Part shown: piece by piece, positions 58,601 through 64,000 of the stretch | Layout of the letters: every line of letters starts with the position of its first letter | How positions within the stretch are numbered: the first letter of the stretch is position 1 | Source of the DNA: Siphonodentalium dalli | Lineage: Eukaryota; Mollusca; Scaphopoda; Gadilida; Siphonodentaliidae | Direction: 5' to 3' | Assembly: GCA_032622095.1 (NCBI GenBank) | Contig: CP136064.1 | Coordinates: 260,317,863-260,381,862, forward strand | Length of the DNA stretch: 64,000 nucleotides | The notes under the pieces: generated by a model | Told to the model about the DNA's origin: nothing | What the model saw: the letters and a program-made list of their open reading frames with translations, nothing else | Database searches by the model: none | Made by a program: the position numbers and the translations under genes

Positions 58601-61600
58601 GATATCCTCGGAGCGATGGGTGAGTCTTATTACATCTCAAAAACCACTTTTCTAAACATCTACATAGATCATCAAATTAAAATTTGTGTCCTATCAATTC
58701 AACTGGATTCCAAACATTCATTTAAATGAACGACATTATCTAGATCTAATTATTGTATCTTATCAACTGCTATAAACAATCACATTGTAAAACTACAATG
58801 TCCAATTTATCTGTAGGACATTTTATAAATTTGTATTTTTAACATCGCACCTAATAAAATGATCAATCTCTATATCTATCTATATCCTCTAATATTTTAT
58901 CTCACGTGACTATCTAAGCCTTATCCACGATTGTGATTGGTTGATTGACATTCACTATTCACTATCGATATTGTCGTCCACGAAGCCATAGTGGGCCTCC
59001 TAAATTAGCACACCCACTATCGCTTGGAAAATCCAGAAATCTATTTTTAGCATGCCCACTATTCCGGGGAGGTAATTTGAAAGTCATCTCCGTCTCGCTG
59101 CAAAAGTTCAACATATTTTTATCCGAAATGTCTTTGTAATCGACAACTAGAGCACAATAAATTATAAGCAATTTCTTTATGTTATTTGTGATGTTTTACC
59201 CATGTTTGATGTGGCGATTTATCATGTTCCTTTCTCCGCTGATCATAATATCGCTTCTATATTTTTGTCTATTTCCTCAGTTCGCACTACTAAATTTTCT
59301 GAACAAAATATAATAAATTATAGTAATTTTCGGCAAAAAAAAGTATTGTTTTGAACTGATGTCATTGTTTAACAACGACGACGTCTGCTTTCCATTGTTA
59401 ATAATTCTCGAGGAAGAAAATTTTAGATTTGCCCAATTAGAAGCCAGGCAATTTATTGAAGAATATTTGACAAGCAAAAAAAACAAAAAACTTTGCACTG
59501 AAAATATTGAAATCGTTCTGCAATGAAAAGGGAATACATGGGAATATAGATGATTGTGAATTGTGTTGACATTATTCATTAAGACATTATGGGACAGAAT
59601 GAAATTCATTAAGACATTATGGGACAGAATGAAAAATGTTCGATAAAATATAATAAATATTGCACGGTTTGTCGGTGACTATGCCAAATAGTGGTCCTCG
59701 GTGGAGGAATAGTCCCCAAGCCGGAGGCGAGGCAAAATGTCAATTGTTACAAACACGGTCAGACGATTTTACCTGCCCGACTTTTTTCGCTGCCTTGGAG
59801 GCCAAACTTTCCAATTTTCGACCAAGCGCGGGATTTCTCTTCCCGGCTCGGGGACTATTCCTCCCCTATTTTGGCATAGTCACCTCCAAGCCATGCAATA
59901 TTTATATATTATATACCTGCCAATGATGAGTCGACCTTCCTGTTGCATAGACTCATAAACCTTTCTCTCCTCTTCCGATAACTCAACATGCTCGATGAAC
60001 ACGTCGCGACTGGGCAGGTTGACGATTGGCTTCCCATTCACCTTCTGTGTTTTAAGTCGTCTGAGAGCGACATGACCAATTAGGTGCTGGACTCTCCTGG
60101 AAGTATGGAATAAATCTCTGATGAAAAGGAGCAATTATTTAATTATGGAAGTTTGAACAACTACGACTTTATTACAAAACAGAGAAGTGTTTTTAGAACT
60201 ATAGCTGCCAAAAATGACAAATTTAAAACGTCACCAAAACAAACATTTTAAATCAAGTTTGCATCATATGGGACTAATTTTTAAGAATGGATACCATGTT
60301 CGTATATGAGATACGTCACAATGACAGAGAAAGATGGGAAAATAGGACTTAACCCCTTAACCCTTCCATGACTGGAACTTCCTTAAATTTGTGAAAACCC
60401 TGTGCCAATGCATCCTCTTAAATATGTGAGTCTCCCGTAGGAAGCCTTGCATATATAAGAGAACACACTGGCCTAACAATATTTACCTTGACCTTGTAAG
60501 CCAGTGCATTCTCTTATATATGCGAGGCTCTATATAAGAGGATGCACTGGCACAGGATCTTTAATGCTGCACCAGCGCAGCTCCCGTCATGAAAGTGTTA
60601 ACTGGTAATAATTATCATCATAAGGCTACAAGAAAGACATGCAAATGAAATATTTGTTATGCCTTTTTGTGACTTAATAAAATGATCGAAGATGTGATGA
60701 TTGAGGTTGGTCGGGATAACAAAAGTTAAATTAGGATTTGGGAGTAAAGATTTCACTAGACTTCACTCAGATCAAAACCAGACTCATGATTTTATTCAAC
60801 CTAAAATTTTGAATATTCAAGACTCTAAATAATCTCTATTTTTATTGTATCAAACAATGGTTAGATATCGTGCAACCAGTTATTATATGGATTATTTCAG
60901 AATACATGTTGCTAACACCAACTGCGAGGGGTATGATAACATATTCTGCTAATATGATATGCCCATGGTAATGCTCAAAAAATACAATGTGCAACTAAGA
61001 TCTGTCCATGGTACTACAATCAGAATGCATTGGGCAATGATCAATTTCCCAAGGTACGGATCACATTGTCACTCACTTGATTGCACTTTCATTTCCTTGA
61101 GCTAGCGGTCTCTCTATCGTTCTGTGCCACCATTTCTTGTCTGTGAACGGACTGATCTCCAGGAAATTTATAATTGACCACAGATCCTTCATGGAATTCT
61201 GTATGGGTGTTCCTATAACAGATAACAGCCGAGGTATGAACCGACCATTCTTATACTTATATATATTCCAAATACACATGATCCTATAAAACCCAGGTGA
61301 AAATTGGCGGGCGGAATCCAAATTATAATATGACCTGTATTTTGGGCTAGTAAACTCAAATACCAAATTTCATTCCATTCAATTCAGACTTACTAAAGTT
61401 ATCATCCGGAAATGAAAATTAAGTGCAAATTCCAACAAAAAGGGCCCTAACTCTGGTGAAAATTGGCGGGCAGAAACCCAAATTCAAACTTGAACTGTAT
61501 TTTGTGCTAGTAAACCCACATGCCAAATTTCAGTCCATTCAGTTCAGACTTACTAAAGTTATCATCCGGAAATGAAAAAAGCGAATGGATGGATGGACAC

Positions 61601-63988
61601 ACTGTCAGGCAGACGCACTGACAGACGGACGGACCAATAACATAATATGTCGTTTTTTCAAAACAGTCATTTAAAAAATTATTTATTAATCAAACAATAT
61701 TTTACATTTAAAGCTACTCAGTCCGATTAGACGCTCCTAAATTACTATTTCTTTGGCTTTGGGGGTAAAAAATATTTGAATTGAGTCGAGGAACCCACCC
61801 ATCAAAGCTCAGAGTGATTAGATATTGATTTTTGAAATCTATTAATTTTCGGAGATGTGGGCCACAAGTTAACAGAACCACGTGCTCAAAACGGACAAAC
61901 TGCGGGTGTAAGATGGATAACTCTAAAATCAAGTGGTTATTGTTGTTAACAGTACCCACTTGATTTTAGAGTTATCTATCTTACACCCGCTGTTTGTCCG
62001 TTTTAAGCACGTGGTTCTGTCAACTTGTGGCCCACATCTCCGAAAATTAATGGATTTCAAAAATCGATATCTAAGGCCAAAAAAAACAAGTGTTTTTGAG
62101 AATCGATGAGGGAGCGAGGGTTTTATTTTTATTTTTTATTTTTGTTATGGGGATAATGCCCATAGTTAGCATGGGTTATTATACCTTCCCAGGTTAAGAA
62201 AATCTAAGGAGAACATTGTTTTGATATAAACTAATGTATTCCACTATAAAGGATGACCAATTATCACATTATACTACCCGTACATCAAATCTTAAATAAA
62301 GAATGACATAAATATATGAAATTGTACTATCCCTACATCCTATAGGGATATACCAGAATGATATATATATACACTAGTACAATGTATATTTCAATTTCTG
62401 AACCATTGTTGATATATTTGATATATGTATGTACCTTTTTATAGTATATATCTATTTATATCAGACCTGTTTACTTTCATAATTGGAAATAGGGAGATTT
62501 GTCCTCAGAAATAGGAAAATTTAGTTAAAAATAGGAAAATTTAGTTAAAAATAGGGAGATTTTTTTCAATGTCAGTATTAAACATGGAAATCACTTCACA
62601 TTTTTTATTTAACTGTCATAGACTGTTTGTTGCATTTGGTTTGCATCTGCCACACCTCAGTTACCTATTTCTTGATTTGCTGCATTCAAAGGCACACCCT
62701 TTCAGTAGTTTCACAGTTTAGTACAGCTATGATCTATGCACACAATTAACGGCCTTGACACCGACCGAATACCGAGTGTCTCTAAATCTAATTTCTAAAA
62801 TCACTGAATCATTGGGAATAAAATTACGATTTTTCGGTTGGATCACGCTTTATTTCCATCAAGCCAAAATACACGATTAAAAATATATTTGCACACTATA
62901 AAATGGTGCTCTCGGATAATTTTGTCGCCAAATATATTCAGTAACATCGGTGAATTTAAAGAGAATACGCATGGACAGAATTGATTGAGGTCTGTTCGAT
63001 TTGCGGTCTCACGGTTACTGCGTATATAAAACACGGAATACCACAAAGACGGAAACGGAACTAAAACAAACAAAGTTTAAATCAGGATTATAAATTTTAT
63101 ATCTATCTATATACTTTAATATTTATCCATCTATACTATAGTAACTATACATGCTAGCCATAAAAACTTCAAATACTATTATATTAAACCAGCATACACA
63201 TCGCCAATATGCACCATATTTCTTTCCGGTTTGCATTCCCGAAATTGGAAATCTCATAATTGTTTTCCGCACGGTAACACATTTGACTTAATAAACTTGG
63301 GTGTTGGGCAGCTTGTGGTGACAATATACATGGTAGTTATCATTGCCTAGTGTCTACCAACACATACACCATTGTATGTCTATCATATTCGATGTTTGAA
63401 ACATCACTAATTTCTCTTTTCTAGTTTCCTATTTTCGTGTTAACAAATTGAAAATCGTAATAAAATAGTTCCCGCGTTGAACCATTTTATTACGCCTTTT
63501 TTCCAAACGCGGTTATGTCCGAGAATCAAAACCCTTTTTTTTTTTTGGCCTAATCACTCTGAGCTTTGATGGATGGGTTCCTCGACTCGAATCAAATATT
63601 TTCTACCCCAAAAGCCAAAGAAATAGTAATTTAGGAGCGTCTAATCGGACTGAGTACCTTTAAATAACAACATAATATTGTCAAATATAGCTCCATCTAA
63701 TGAACTCTTACCTGTTAGCACCCATTTGCGTTCTGCTTTTAAAGATATGATAGCCTTGGTTTGTTGGGCATTTGGATTTCTGATGATATGACCTTCATCA
63801 AGGACGATTCGCAGCCAATTAACCTTCTGTAAAGTCTTGTTGGTTTTAGCATCAGCCGCAAGCGTGGCATACGTTGTCAGTATTATATCTTGTTCAGCCA
63901 GCAGCTTTGAATTCTTGGAGCGACTTGGGCCATAATATGTATAGACATTCAGGTGAACATTCGGGTGCAAATGAAGTTCCAACTGGTC
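40536..63988 (-). CDS. HLTF: HLTF: SNF2/Rad5-type DNA translocase and RING E3 ubiquitin ligase (C-terminal part)
   Basis: Gene-level entry for ten exons: 63988-63712, 61212-61077, 60117-59917, 56435-56308, 54945-54749, 52300-52157, 49273-49161, 47818-47638, 44148-44068 and 40685-40536. All junctions are GT-AG and phase-consistent; the ORF ends TTLMDL-stop, matching the HLTF C-terminus in length and sequence. Seen: DEGH box, TGTPIQNS, a C3HC4 RING inserted between the two helicase lobes, LVVSQF-like motif IV, [8 protein letters not shown] motif V and CHRLGQ motif VI. Family knowledge: HLTF/Rad5 polyubiquitinates PCNA and remodels stalled replication forks in the nucleus. The HIRAN domain, Walker A and first exons lie beyond 64,000. 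Two exons are seeds of tandem exon-junction arrays (47.4-47.8 and 52.8-54.7 kb). The split RING-in-SNF2 layout separates it from ordinary SNF2 remodellers; SHPRH and Rad16-like proteins are less similar. Confidence 0.95.
40686..41064. other. HLTF intron sequence with AT-rich repeats
   Basis: 40735-40835 has three imperfect copies of GTTAAAGAATGTAAGAAAAA followed by ATTATAAAA, the same AT-rich spacer used in double-hairpin MITEs. Nothing else recognised. Confidence 0.5.
41065..41320. mobile_element. Palindromic MITE, complete double form
   Basis: Ends CAAGCCTTGAAATAGTGTGT and CACCCTATTTCAAGGCTTG. Two near-perfect hairpins back to back (GAGGTCCCCAGAGGGTGAAT...; centre GCTTACACCTCAGCAGAATG). 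Together with 29545-29800 it is the cleanest reference copy for the short form. Confidence 0.95.
41390..42195. repeat. Intronic repeat, CAAGATGGCTGCTGGTGGCC type, four to five diverged copies
   Basis: Copies contain AAATCCAAGATGGC, GGTGGCCATGTTTTTT, CCGAATGACCCCAAAATGAC, TCGTTCCCATCTACATGTCA and AATTTCATGATGATC. It ends with a CA-rich run and TTAGCTCAAACTTTACAAAG/TAAAGTTGAGCTAA, a small terminal palindrome. Non-coding despite short open frames. Confidence 0.8.
42572..42770. repeat. 46-bp tandem repeat, four copies
   Basis: AAAGCCATACAAACATATTA and CTGTCACTAACTGGACTAAT repeat with starts near 42585, 42631, 42677 and 42723. Intronic. Confidence 0.9.
42815..43555. mobile_element. Palindromic MITE, long form, with a 310-bp foreign segment (about 43126-43437)
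   Basis: Left end CAGCAAATAATGTGTCTGTC, long-form core inverted (CCCCTAATTTGCAGAAGATA, ACATCACCAACTTCAACTGG) up to GAGGCCTAAGC at 43125. The family resumes at GGTACCCAGAGGGTGAATTT and ends CAGACACACTATTAGCAGGC. The inserted piece is unique in the window, less AT-rich, and contains TGTATATAAGCGGAGC near 43365. Confidence 0.8.
43570..43975. repeat. Intronic duplicated segment (copy A)
   Basis: About 400 bp closely similar to 51720-52080. Shared blocks are TGATGTGAAACACTCTGGTA, AAATGCAGTGACTCTCGATG, GAAATCGTTTTCGTTAG and CAGACGATGTTTTCTATGGA. It lies about 95 bp downstream, in transcript order, of the motif VI exon. Possibly a dispersed transposon of unknown class; no terminal repeats seen. Confidence 0.75.
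44068..44148 (-). CDS. HLTF: HLTF exon, helicase motif VI
   Basis: 27 codons: AWNPASEDQCFDRCHRLGQT then KDVTITK. Acceptor CGATTTTTAG, donor AAG|GTTAGA; phase 0 at both ends. Contains the arginine-finger motif VI (D-R-x-H-R-x-G-Q form) of SNF2 lobe 2, needed for ATP hydrolysis coupling. Confidence 0.95.
44249..44577. mobile_element. Inverted-repeat MITE, GTGCTGAAGGGTACACAGG family (copy 2)
   Basis: Left AGGGGTCACTCTCACCATAA, right TTGGTGAGAGTGACCCCTT, perfect inverted termini. Two GTGCTGAAGGGTACACAGG units on the left and two complements on the right. The centre shares CAATTATTCTCTAACAGAAA with copy 1 at 13219, in opposite orientation. Confidence 0.85.
44585..46900. repeat. Block of dispersed intronic repeats
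   Basis: 44630-44715 holds the GGTGGAGATATCTG-type repeat seen at 950. 44715-45860 is the GACAGTCAATGACTGTGGGT repeat with four diverged copies of a segment about 190 bp long (TTTGACC-GGTGACCCC, AACAAATCTGAATCCCAGTC, GGACCCTCCATACCAAATAT, GGTTCTTGAGAAG). It ends CCACCAGAGACTTGGTCTCA. 46500-46880 is another copy of the element at 34290-34680. 45861-46499 is AT-rich with A/T homopolymers and no gene. Confidence 0.65.
46901..47320. other. HLTF intron sequence
   Basis: AACATTT-CAGATAAACAAAGATGAAT occurs twice (46890 and 46950), part of a dispersed repeat. Otherwise no feature. Confidence 0.45.
47350..47637 (-). repeat. HLTF: 72-bp array duplicating the 3' end of the motif V exon with its splice donor
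   Basis: Four extra units downstream (transcript order) of the genuine donor at 47637, with donor positions at about 47634, 47560, 47488 and 47416 (spacings 74, 72, 72). Each unit reads TCTGGAGGGGTGGGAATTAA, CTGACGTCTGCTAATAAAGT, CTACCTCCTCGATCCA|GTAAGT. Read-through is open in frame, giving repeats of [24 protein letters not shown]. Internal changes include GGT/GGA and CTG/TTG (silent) and one P-to-T. The most distal unit (47350-47410) is diverged and has lost its donor. Confidence 0.9.
47638..47818 (-). CDS. HLTF: HLTF exon, helicase lobe 2 (motif V)
   Basis: Acceptor ATGCATATCAG, donor CCA|GTAAGT. One leading base completes Arg; then SNGFSFSRLDGTMTAVKRVK and, after an acidic loop, [28 protein letters not shown]. 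This matches FxRLDGxM and motif V ([12 protein letters not shown]) of HLTF; the following exon supplies AWNPASEDQ. Phase 0 at the end. The last 56 nt of the exon plus the donor are the seed of the adjoining 72-bp array. Confidence 0.95.
47841..48230. mobile_element. TTAA MITE family P1 (copy 4)
   Basis: TTAA at 47841-47844 and 48227-48230, 22 bp upstream (transcript order) of the motif V exon, so it borders the polypyrimidine/branch-point region. Both hairpins intact; nearly identical to the copy at 38211. Confidence 0.9.
48231..48654. other. HLTF intron sequence, nothing recognised
   Basis: A short cluster of GGCTGATATCA/AACTTGGCTGATA repeats near 48290-48345. No exon or element boundary seen. 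Confidence 0.4.
48655..49087. mobile_element. Third MITE family with the shared double hairpin (P3)
   Basis: The outer inverted repeat ATCAAATCCAGTCGTAAGTC/GGGATTTTTTTACCC on the left faces GGGTAAAAAAATCCCGACTT on the right, unrelated to the TTAACCCTTT ends. Inside are the same CCAATGCATTCTCTTATATA/TGCGA hairpins and AT-rich TTCTTGTATTCTTTAACAAT spacer. The flanks are TATATG/CATATA. Confidence 0.8.
49161..49273 (-). CDS. HLTF: HLTF exon, start of helicase lobe 2 (motif IV)
   Basis: Acceptor ACACATTACAG, donor TTGAG|GTGAGT. Reads IDALMNALLRNRLEDTSTKS then IVVSQFTSLLDLVQVPLR. This corresponds to INALMHAL...KSLVVSQFTTFL of vertebrate HLTF, motif IV of the second RecA-like lobe. Ends with two bases (phase 2), matching the next exon. 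Confidence 0.95.
49776..50390. mobile_element. hAT-like MITE, CAGGGTTCGCGCTG family (copy 2), nested
   Basis: Near-exact 8-bp duplication CTCGGTGA (49768-49775) and CTCGGCGA (50391-50398). Ends CAGGGTCCGCGCTGGACTGA and GTAGCAGCGCGAACCCTG. TTTTGCCAAATG motifs on both sides as in copy 1. Confidence 0.9.
49944..50178. mobile_element. Half copy of the TTAA foldback family
   Basis: Starts TTAAAGGTACTCAATCCGAT at 49944 and follows the family to the hairpin centre (ACTCTAAAATCAAGTGGTTA), where it stops. Only one arm is present, as if resolved at the hairpin apex. Confidence 0.8.
51321..51562. mobile_element. TTAA MITE family P2 (copy)
   Basis: Left TAAACCCTTTCATGACTGGA, right CATTATGAAAGGGTTAA. 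Two hairpins (the left one shortened), connected by TTACCTCAACATTG. The right flank TGCTGCACCAGTGCAGCTCC is typical of the family. Confidence 0.85.
51720..52080. repeat. Intronic duplicated segment (copy B)
   Basis: Counterpart of 43570-43975 in the same orientation, with scattered substitutions and short indels (a stretch of about 9 bp, TAGAAAGGT, is missing). It lies about 75 bp downstream (transcript order) of the CPLC exon. Confidence 0.75.
52157..52300 (-). CDS. HLTF: HLTF exon, second half of the RING finger and linker
   Basis: Acceptor CATCTTTCAG, donor AAG|GTCATT (weak). Reads PQPRCPLCRGEIDTSKLLEV, then PPPPQAKDD and a linker ending WQSSSK. CPLC supplies the last zinc ligands of the C3HC4 RING begun in the preceding exon; PxCPLCRxxI is the canonical E2-facing half. 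48 codons, phase 0 at both ends. Confidence 0.95.
52405..52617. mobile_element. TA-target palindromic MITE, intact
   Basis: 213 bp, TA at 52403-52404 and 52618-52619. CAGTAATGCCCTAATTAATC at the left and its complement at the right; the whole element folds into a near-perfect hairpin around CTCTCCCCGAGAG. It shows the uninterrupted CTTCTTAACCACAGC site that is filled in the copy at 4959. Confidence 0.95.
52804..54711 (-). repeat. HLTF: Tandem array of 13 RING half-exons
   Basis: The repeat period is 154 bp: 117 nt like the second part of the RING exon (from TCAGACTCTGACGAGGAG to CGAGAAG) plus a 37-nt spacer GTGAGAATTATCATG...GAACCTTAG. Exon-like intervals: 54711-54595, 54557-54458 (truncated, no donor), 54455-54342 (acceptor mutated, one codon lost), 54304-54188, 54150-54034, 53996-53880, 53842-53726, 53688-53572, 53534-53418, 53380-53264, 53226-53110, 53072-52957 and 52919-52804. 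Most begin after CCTTAG and end at AAG|GTGAGA, with phase 0 on both sides, encoding SDSDEECAVCLDSLKNAVIT then HCAHVFCRMCIESVIRNEK. The two lowest copies have a one-base loss at the 5' end and some residue changes, and the last has a GC donor. Confidence 0.9.
54749..54945 (-). CDS. HLTF: HLTF exon, first half of the RING finger
   Basis: Acceptor CATTTTCAG, donor AAG|GTGAGA. After a helical segment (NEDLRKKLVETLLTVLQSGS) the RING starts: DEECAVCLDSLKNAVITHCA then HVFCRMCIESVIRNEK. Cys-x2-Cys, then Cys-x-His, then Cys-x2-Cys give six of eight zinc ligands; CPLC comes from the next exon. It is the only copy joined to the upstream HLTF helix and is the likely parent of the downstream array. Confidence 0.95.
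54946..55291. other. HLTF intron sequence, nothing recognised
   Basis: AT-rich intron between the RING exon and a SINE. Confidence 0.4.
55292..55647 (-). mobile_element. tRNA-headed SINE, second type
   Basis: On the minus strand the head TGGCACTGTGTTCCAGTGGT continues GTTAGCG (A box) and GTGCATTCGAATACC (B box), followed by a body with ACCTGTTTACCGAGTATCC and a tail TGGAATGCGCTATATAAATG ending CATTATTATAATG. The body differs from the SINEs at 3043 and 58149, while the GCGCTATATAAATG tail resembles the LINE end at 30101. Confidence 0.75.
55745..55875. mobile_element. Palindromic MITE, half of the double form
   Basis: CAAGCCTTGAAATAGGGTGT to CTCATTCTGCTTACACCTCA: the first hairpin only. It ends where the complete copies (29545, 41065) begin their second hairpin. 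Confidence 0.9.
55977..56237. mobile_element. TTAA MITE family P2 (copy)
   Basis: TTAA at both ends (left TTAACGTTTCCATCACTGG, diverged; right GTCATGAAAGGGTTAA). Two hairpins with partly degraded stems, spacer CTAACAATATTTACCTTGAC. It ends 70 bp from the following HLTF exon. Confidence 0.85.
56308..56435 (-). CDS. HLTF: HLTF exon between SNF2 lobe 1 and RING
   Basis: Acceptor ATATATTTGCAG, donor GTTG|GTGAGC. One base completes Arg, then YFQEGTLLHHYGQVLAIMMR and LRQLCCHPLLVAKAAAIAKE. Matches RYF.EGT...HYA.VL..L.RLRQ.CCH of HLTF. Phase 1 at the end fits the RING exon. A second acceptor-like TTTCCAG five codons in would break the family alignment. Confidence 0.93.
56690..57530. repeat. Dispersed repeats including a 160-170-bp tandem duplication
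   Basis: 56690-56975 has CGGACAGAAATCCAACATTT, TACCAAATTTCATTGAGATC and ends with ATACCCCCATCTTTTGGGAT/AGGGGGA. 57135-57300 and 57301-57470 are tandem copies with TTTCTAAGTCCAAAAAG, GGGCGTAACTCTGG, GGCTGGTCTATTAGCATACC and GTTGAAACGTTCGTACGGAC, with C-tracts of different length. 57531-58080 has two further diverged dispersed-repeat blocks and no gene. Confidence 0.75.
58149..58592 (+). mobile_element. tRNA-headed SINE with V-like domain and LINE-shared tail
   Basis: Head GTGGAGCTCCGTGGTCCAGT, GGTTAGCGCGTTGG (A box) and GCGAGTTCGCGGC (B box). Central CAGTGGCTTGGCCGACTTGA, GTGACCCTTGAGCAAGGTCG. The 3' tail GAGCGCTTTGGGCCTCATGG continues GAAAGGCGCTTTACAAATG and ends ATTATTATTATTA. The tail is the counterpart of the LINE 3' end at 30101-30160, so that LINE probably mobilised it. 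It interrupts an arm of the GATGGTCTATCTCTTCC element (58090-58147). Confidence 0.9.
58593..59650. other. HLTF intron sequence, nothing recognised
   Basis: AT-rich; one direct duplication of GAAATTCATTAAGACATTAT/GGGACAGAATGAAA (59570-59635). No exon with correct phase, RNA gene or element boundary. Confidence 0.45.
59652..59912. mobile_element. Inverted-repeat MITE abutting an HLTF splice donor
   Basis: Left AATAAATATTGCACGGTTTG then GGTGACTATGCCAAATAGTG, right CTATTTTGGCATAGTCACCT then CCATGCAATATTTATATA: inverted ends of about 45 bp. The centre is moderately GC-rich. The right end stops about 5 bp from the exon donor at 59916, so intron position +6 onward is transposon sequence. Confidence 0.8.
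59917..60117 (-). CDS. HLTF: HLTF exon, end of SNF2 lobe 1
   Basis: Acceptor CTTTTCATCAG, donor GGCAG|GTATAT. Reads KDLFHTSRRVQHLIGHVALR then RLKTQKVNGKPIVNLPSRDV, FIEHVELSEEERKVYESMQQ and EGRLIIGR. The LRRLKT and LP-R-D-V-F-I...L-S-x-E-E-R-K-x-Y patterns match HLTF. Two leading and two trailing partial-codon bases fit the neighbours. Confidence 0.95.
60357..60602. mobile_element. TTAA MITE family P2 (copy)
   Basis: TTAA at 60357-60360 and 60599-60602; ends TTAACCCTTCCATGACTGGA and CGTCATGAAAGTGTTAA. First hairpin degraded, second loop shortened (GCGAGGCTCTATATAAGAGG). Confidence 0.85.
60603..61076. other. HLTF intron sequence, nothing recognised
   Basis: AT-rich. ATGATAACATATTC...TAATATGATATGCCCATGGTA resembles scattered repeat fragments. 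No gene. Confidence 0.4.
61077..61212 (-). CDS. HLTF: HLTF exon, SNF2 motif III region
   Basis: Acceptor TATCTGTTATAG, donor ATCAA|GTGAGT. The split Gly gives GTPIQNSMKDLWSIINFLEI then SPFTDKKWWHRTIERPLAQG. GTPIQNS completes motif III (LTGTPIQN) begun in the previous exon; KWWHRTI and RP are HLTF-typical. Phase 2 end fits the next exon. Confidence 0.95.
61290..61650. repeat. Dispersed repeat, ATCCGGAAATGAAAA type
   Basis: Two diverged copies of a segment about 150 bp long (GTGAAAATTGGCGGGC, CCAAATTTCA-TCCATTCA, CAGACTTACTAAAGTTATCA, TCCGGAAATGAAAA) ending GACAGACGGACGGACCAATA. Same family as 16330-16940. Confidence 0.75.
61708..63663. mobile_element. TTAA foldback element interrupted by a Harbinger-like element
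   Basis: TTAA at 61708-61711 and 63660-63663. Left arm through the centre (CAAGTGGTTATTG...ACCCACTTGATTTTAGAG) and most of the right arm are present up to ATCGATATCTAA at 62074. The arm resumes at 63551 (TAATCACTCTGAGCTTTGAT) and ends GGACTGAGTACCTTTAA. It ends 49 bp before the donor of the HLTF DEGH exon. Confidence 0.9.
62075..63550. mobile_element. Harbinger-like non-autonomous element, 1.48 kb
   Basis: TAA duplicated at 62072-62074 and 63551-63553; ends GGCCAAAAAAAACAAGTGTT and, reverse-complemented, GGCCAAAAAAAAAAGGGTTT. TWA duplication and GGCC ends fit PIF/Harbinger. The interior is AT-rich with short repeats (AAAATAGG...TTTAGTTAA) and no transposase or Myb-like frame. The empty-site sequence ATCTAATCAC can be inferred from other copies of the host element. 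Confidence 0.8.
63712..63988 (-). CDS. HLTF: HLTF exon, SNF2 lobe 1 with DEGH box (first exon in window)
   Basis: Acceptor CTTTAATAACAG at the window edge, donor ACAG|GTAAGA. Reads DQLELHLHPNVHLNVYTYYG, then EQDIILTTYATLA and NWLRIVLDEGHIIRNPNAQQ, TKAIISLKAERKWVLTG. The DEGH box (motif II, Mg-ATP) and IRNPxAQQTKA are diagnostic of Rad5/HLTF. Motif I (Walker A) must be in an exon beyond 64,000. Confidence 0.96.
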
Positions 63989-64000
63989 CTGTTATTAAAG

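Noticed and set aside
7896-63663. The recurrent CACTTGATTTTAGAGTTATC segments as conserved regulatory elements or exons
   Set aside because: They are arms of one TTAA-flanked foldback transposon family with defined ends, so recurrence is explained by transposition.

Overview
The window is metazoan nuclear DNA. It has short, phase-consistent exons with GT-AG introns of several hundred bases to several kilobases, a low-GC background, tRNA-headed SINEs and very dense short inverted-repeat DNA transposons. Dispersed repeats carrying GACGGACGGACG-type stretches suggest a mollusc or another lophotrochozoan. That assignment is an inference; there is no organellar, bacterial or viral replicon signal.

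Two protein genes lie head to tail on the minus strand. The first (about 64,000 to 40,536) is the C-terminal two thirds of HLTF, the Rad5-type SNF2 translocase and RING E3 ligase of post-replication repair. Ten exons run from the DEGH-box half of the ATPase to the stop codon; the N-terminal part lies beyond the window. The second (20,484 to beyond position 1) is a ten-exon zinc-finger protein. It combines a NOL4/KRBA2-like N-terminal domain, an integrase-type H-H-C-C zinc module, three C2H2/C2HC-like modules, a 25-nt microexon and a disordered Ser/Thr-rich C-terminal exon that runs off the window. Its first exon carries an apparent one-base frameshift. The about 20 kb between the two genes, and nearly all introns, are transposon debris, much of it nested.

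The most notable feature is a recurrent one: short tandem arrays built from exon/intron junctions of both genes. HLTF carries 13 extra copies of its RING N-half exon (117 coding nt each, own acceptor and donor, 37-nt spacers), and variation among most copies is almost purely synonymous. It also has about four extra 72-bp copies of the end of the motif V exon with its splice donor. The zinc-finger gene has a 63-bp array carrying a splice acceptor and a 45-bp duplication carrying a donor. In each case the coding length added is a multiple of three. This could be alternative or mutually exclusive exon diversification, or minisatellite growth that happens to spare the reading frame.

Transposons. 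Two related families have TTAA target sites and TTAACCCTTT ends (piggyBac-like) and share a double-hairpin module, which also occurs in an element with unrelated ends. Other families are a TTAA foldback element, hAT-like elements with exact or near-exact 8-bp duplications, PIF/Harbinger-like elements (TWA duplications, GGCC ends), a TA-target MITE, and a very abundant palindromic family (about 20 copies). There are also three tRNA-headed SINEs, one of which shares its 3' tail with a truncated LINE. A 6.8-kb complex of terminal-inverted-repeat DNA (30.9-37.7 kb) sits inside one palindromic element.
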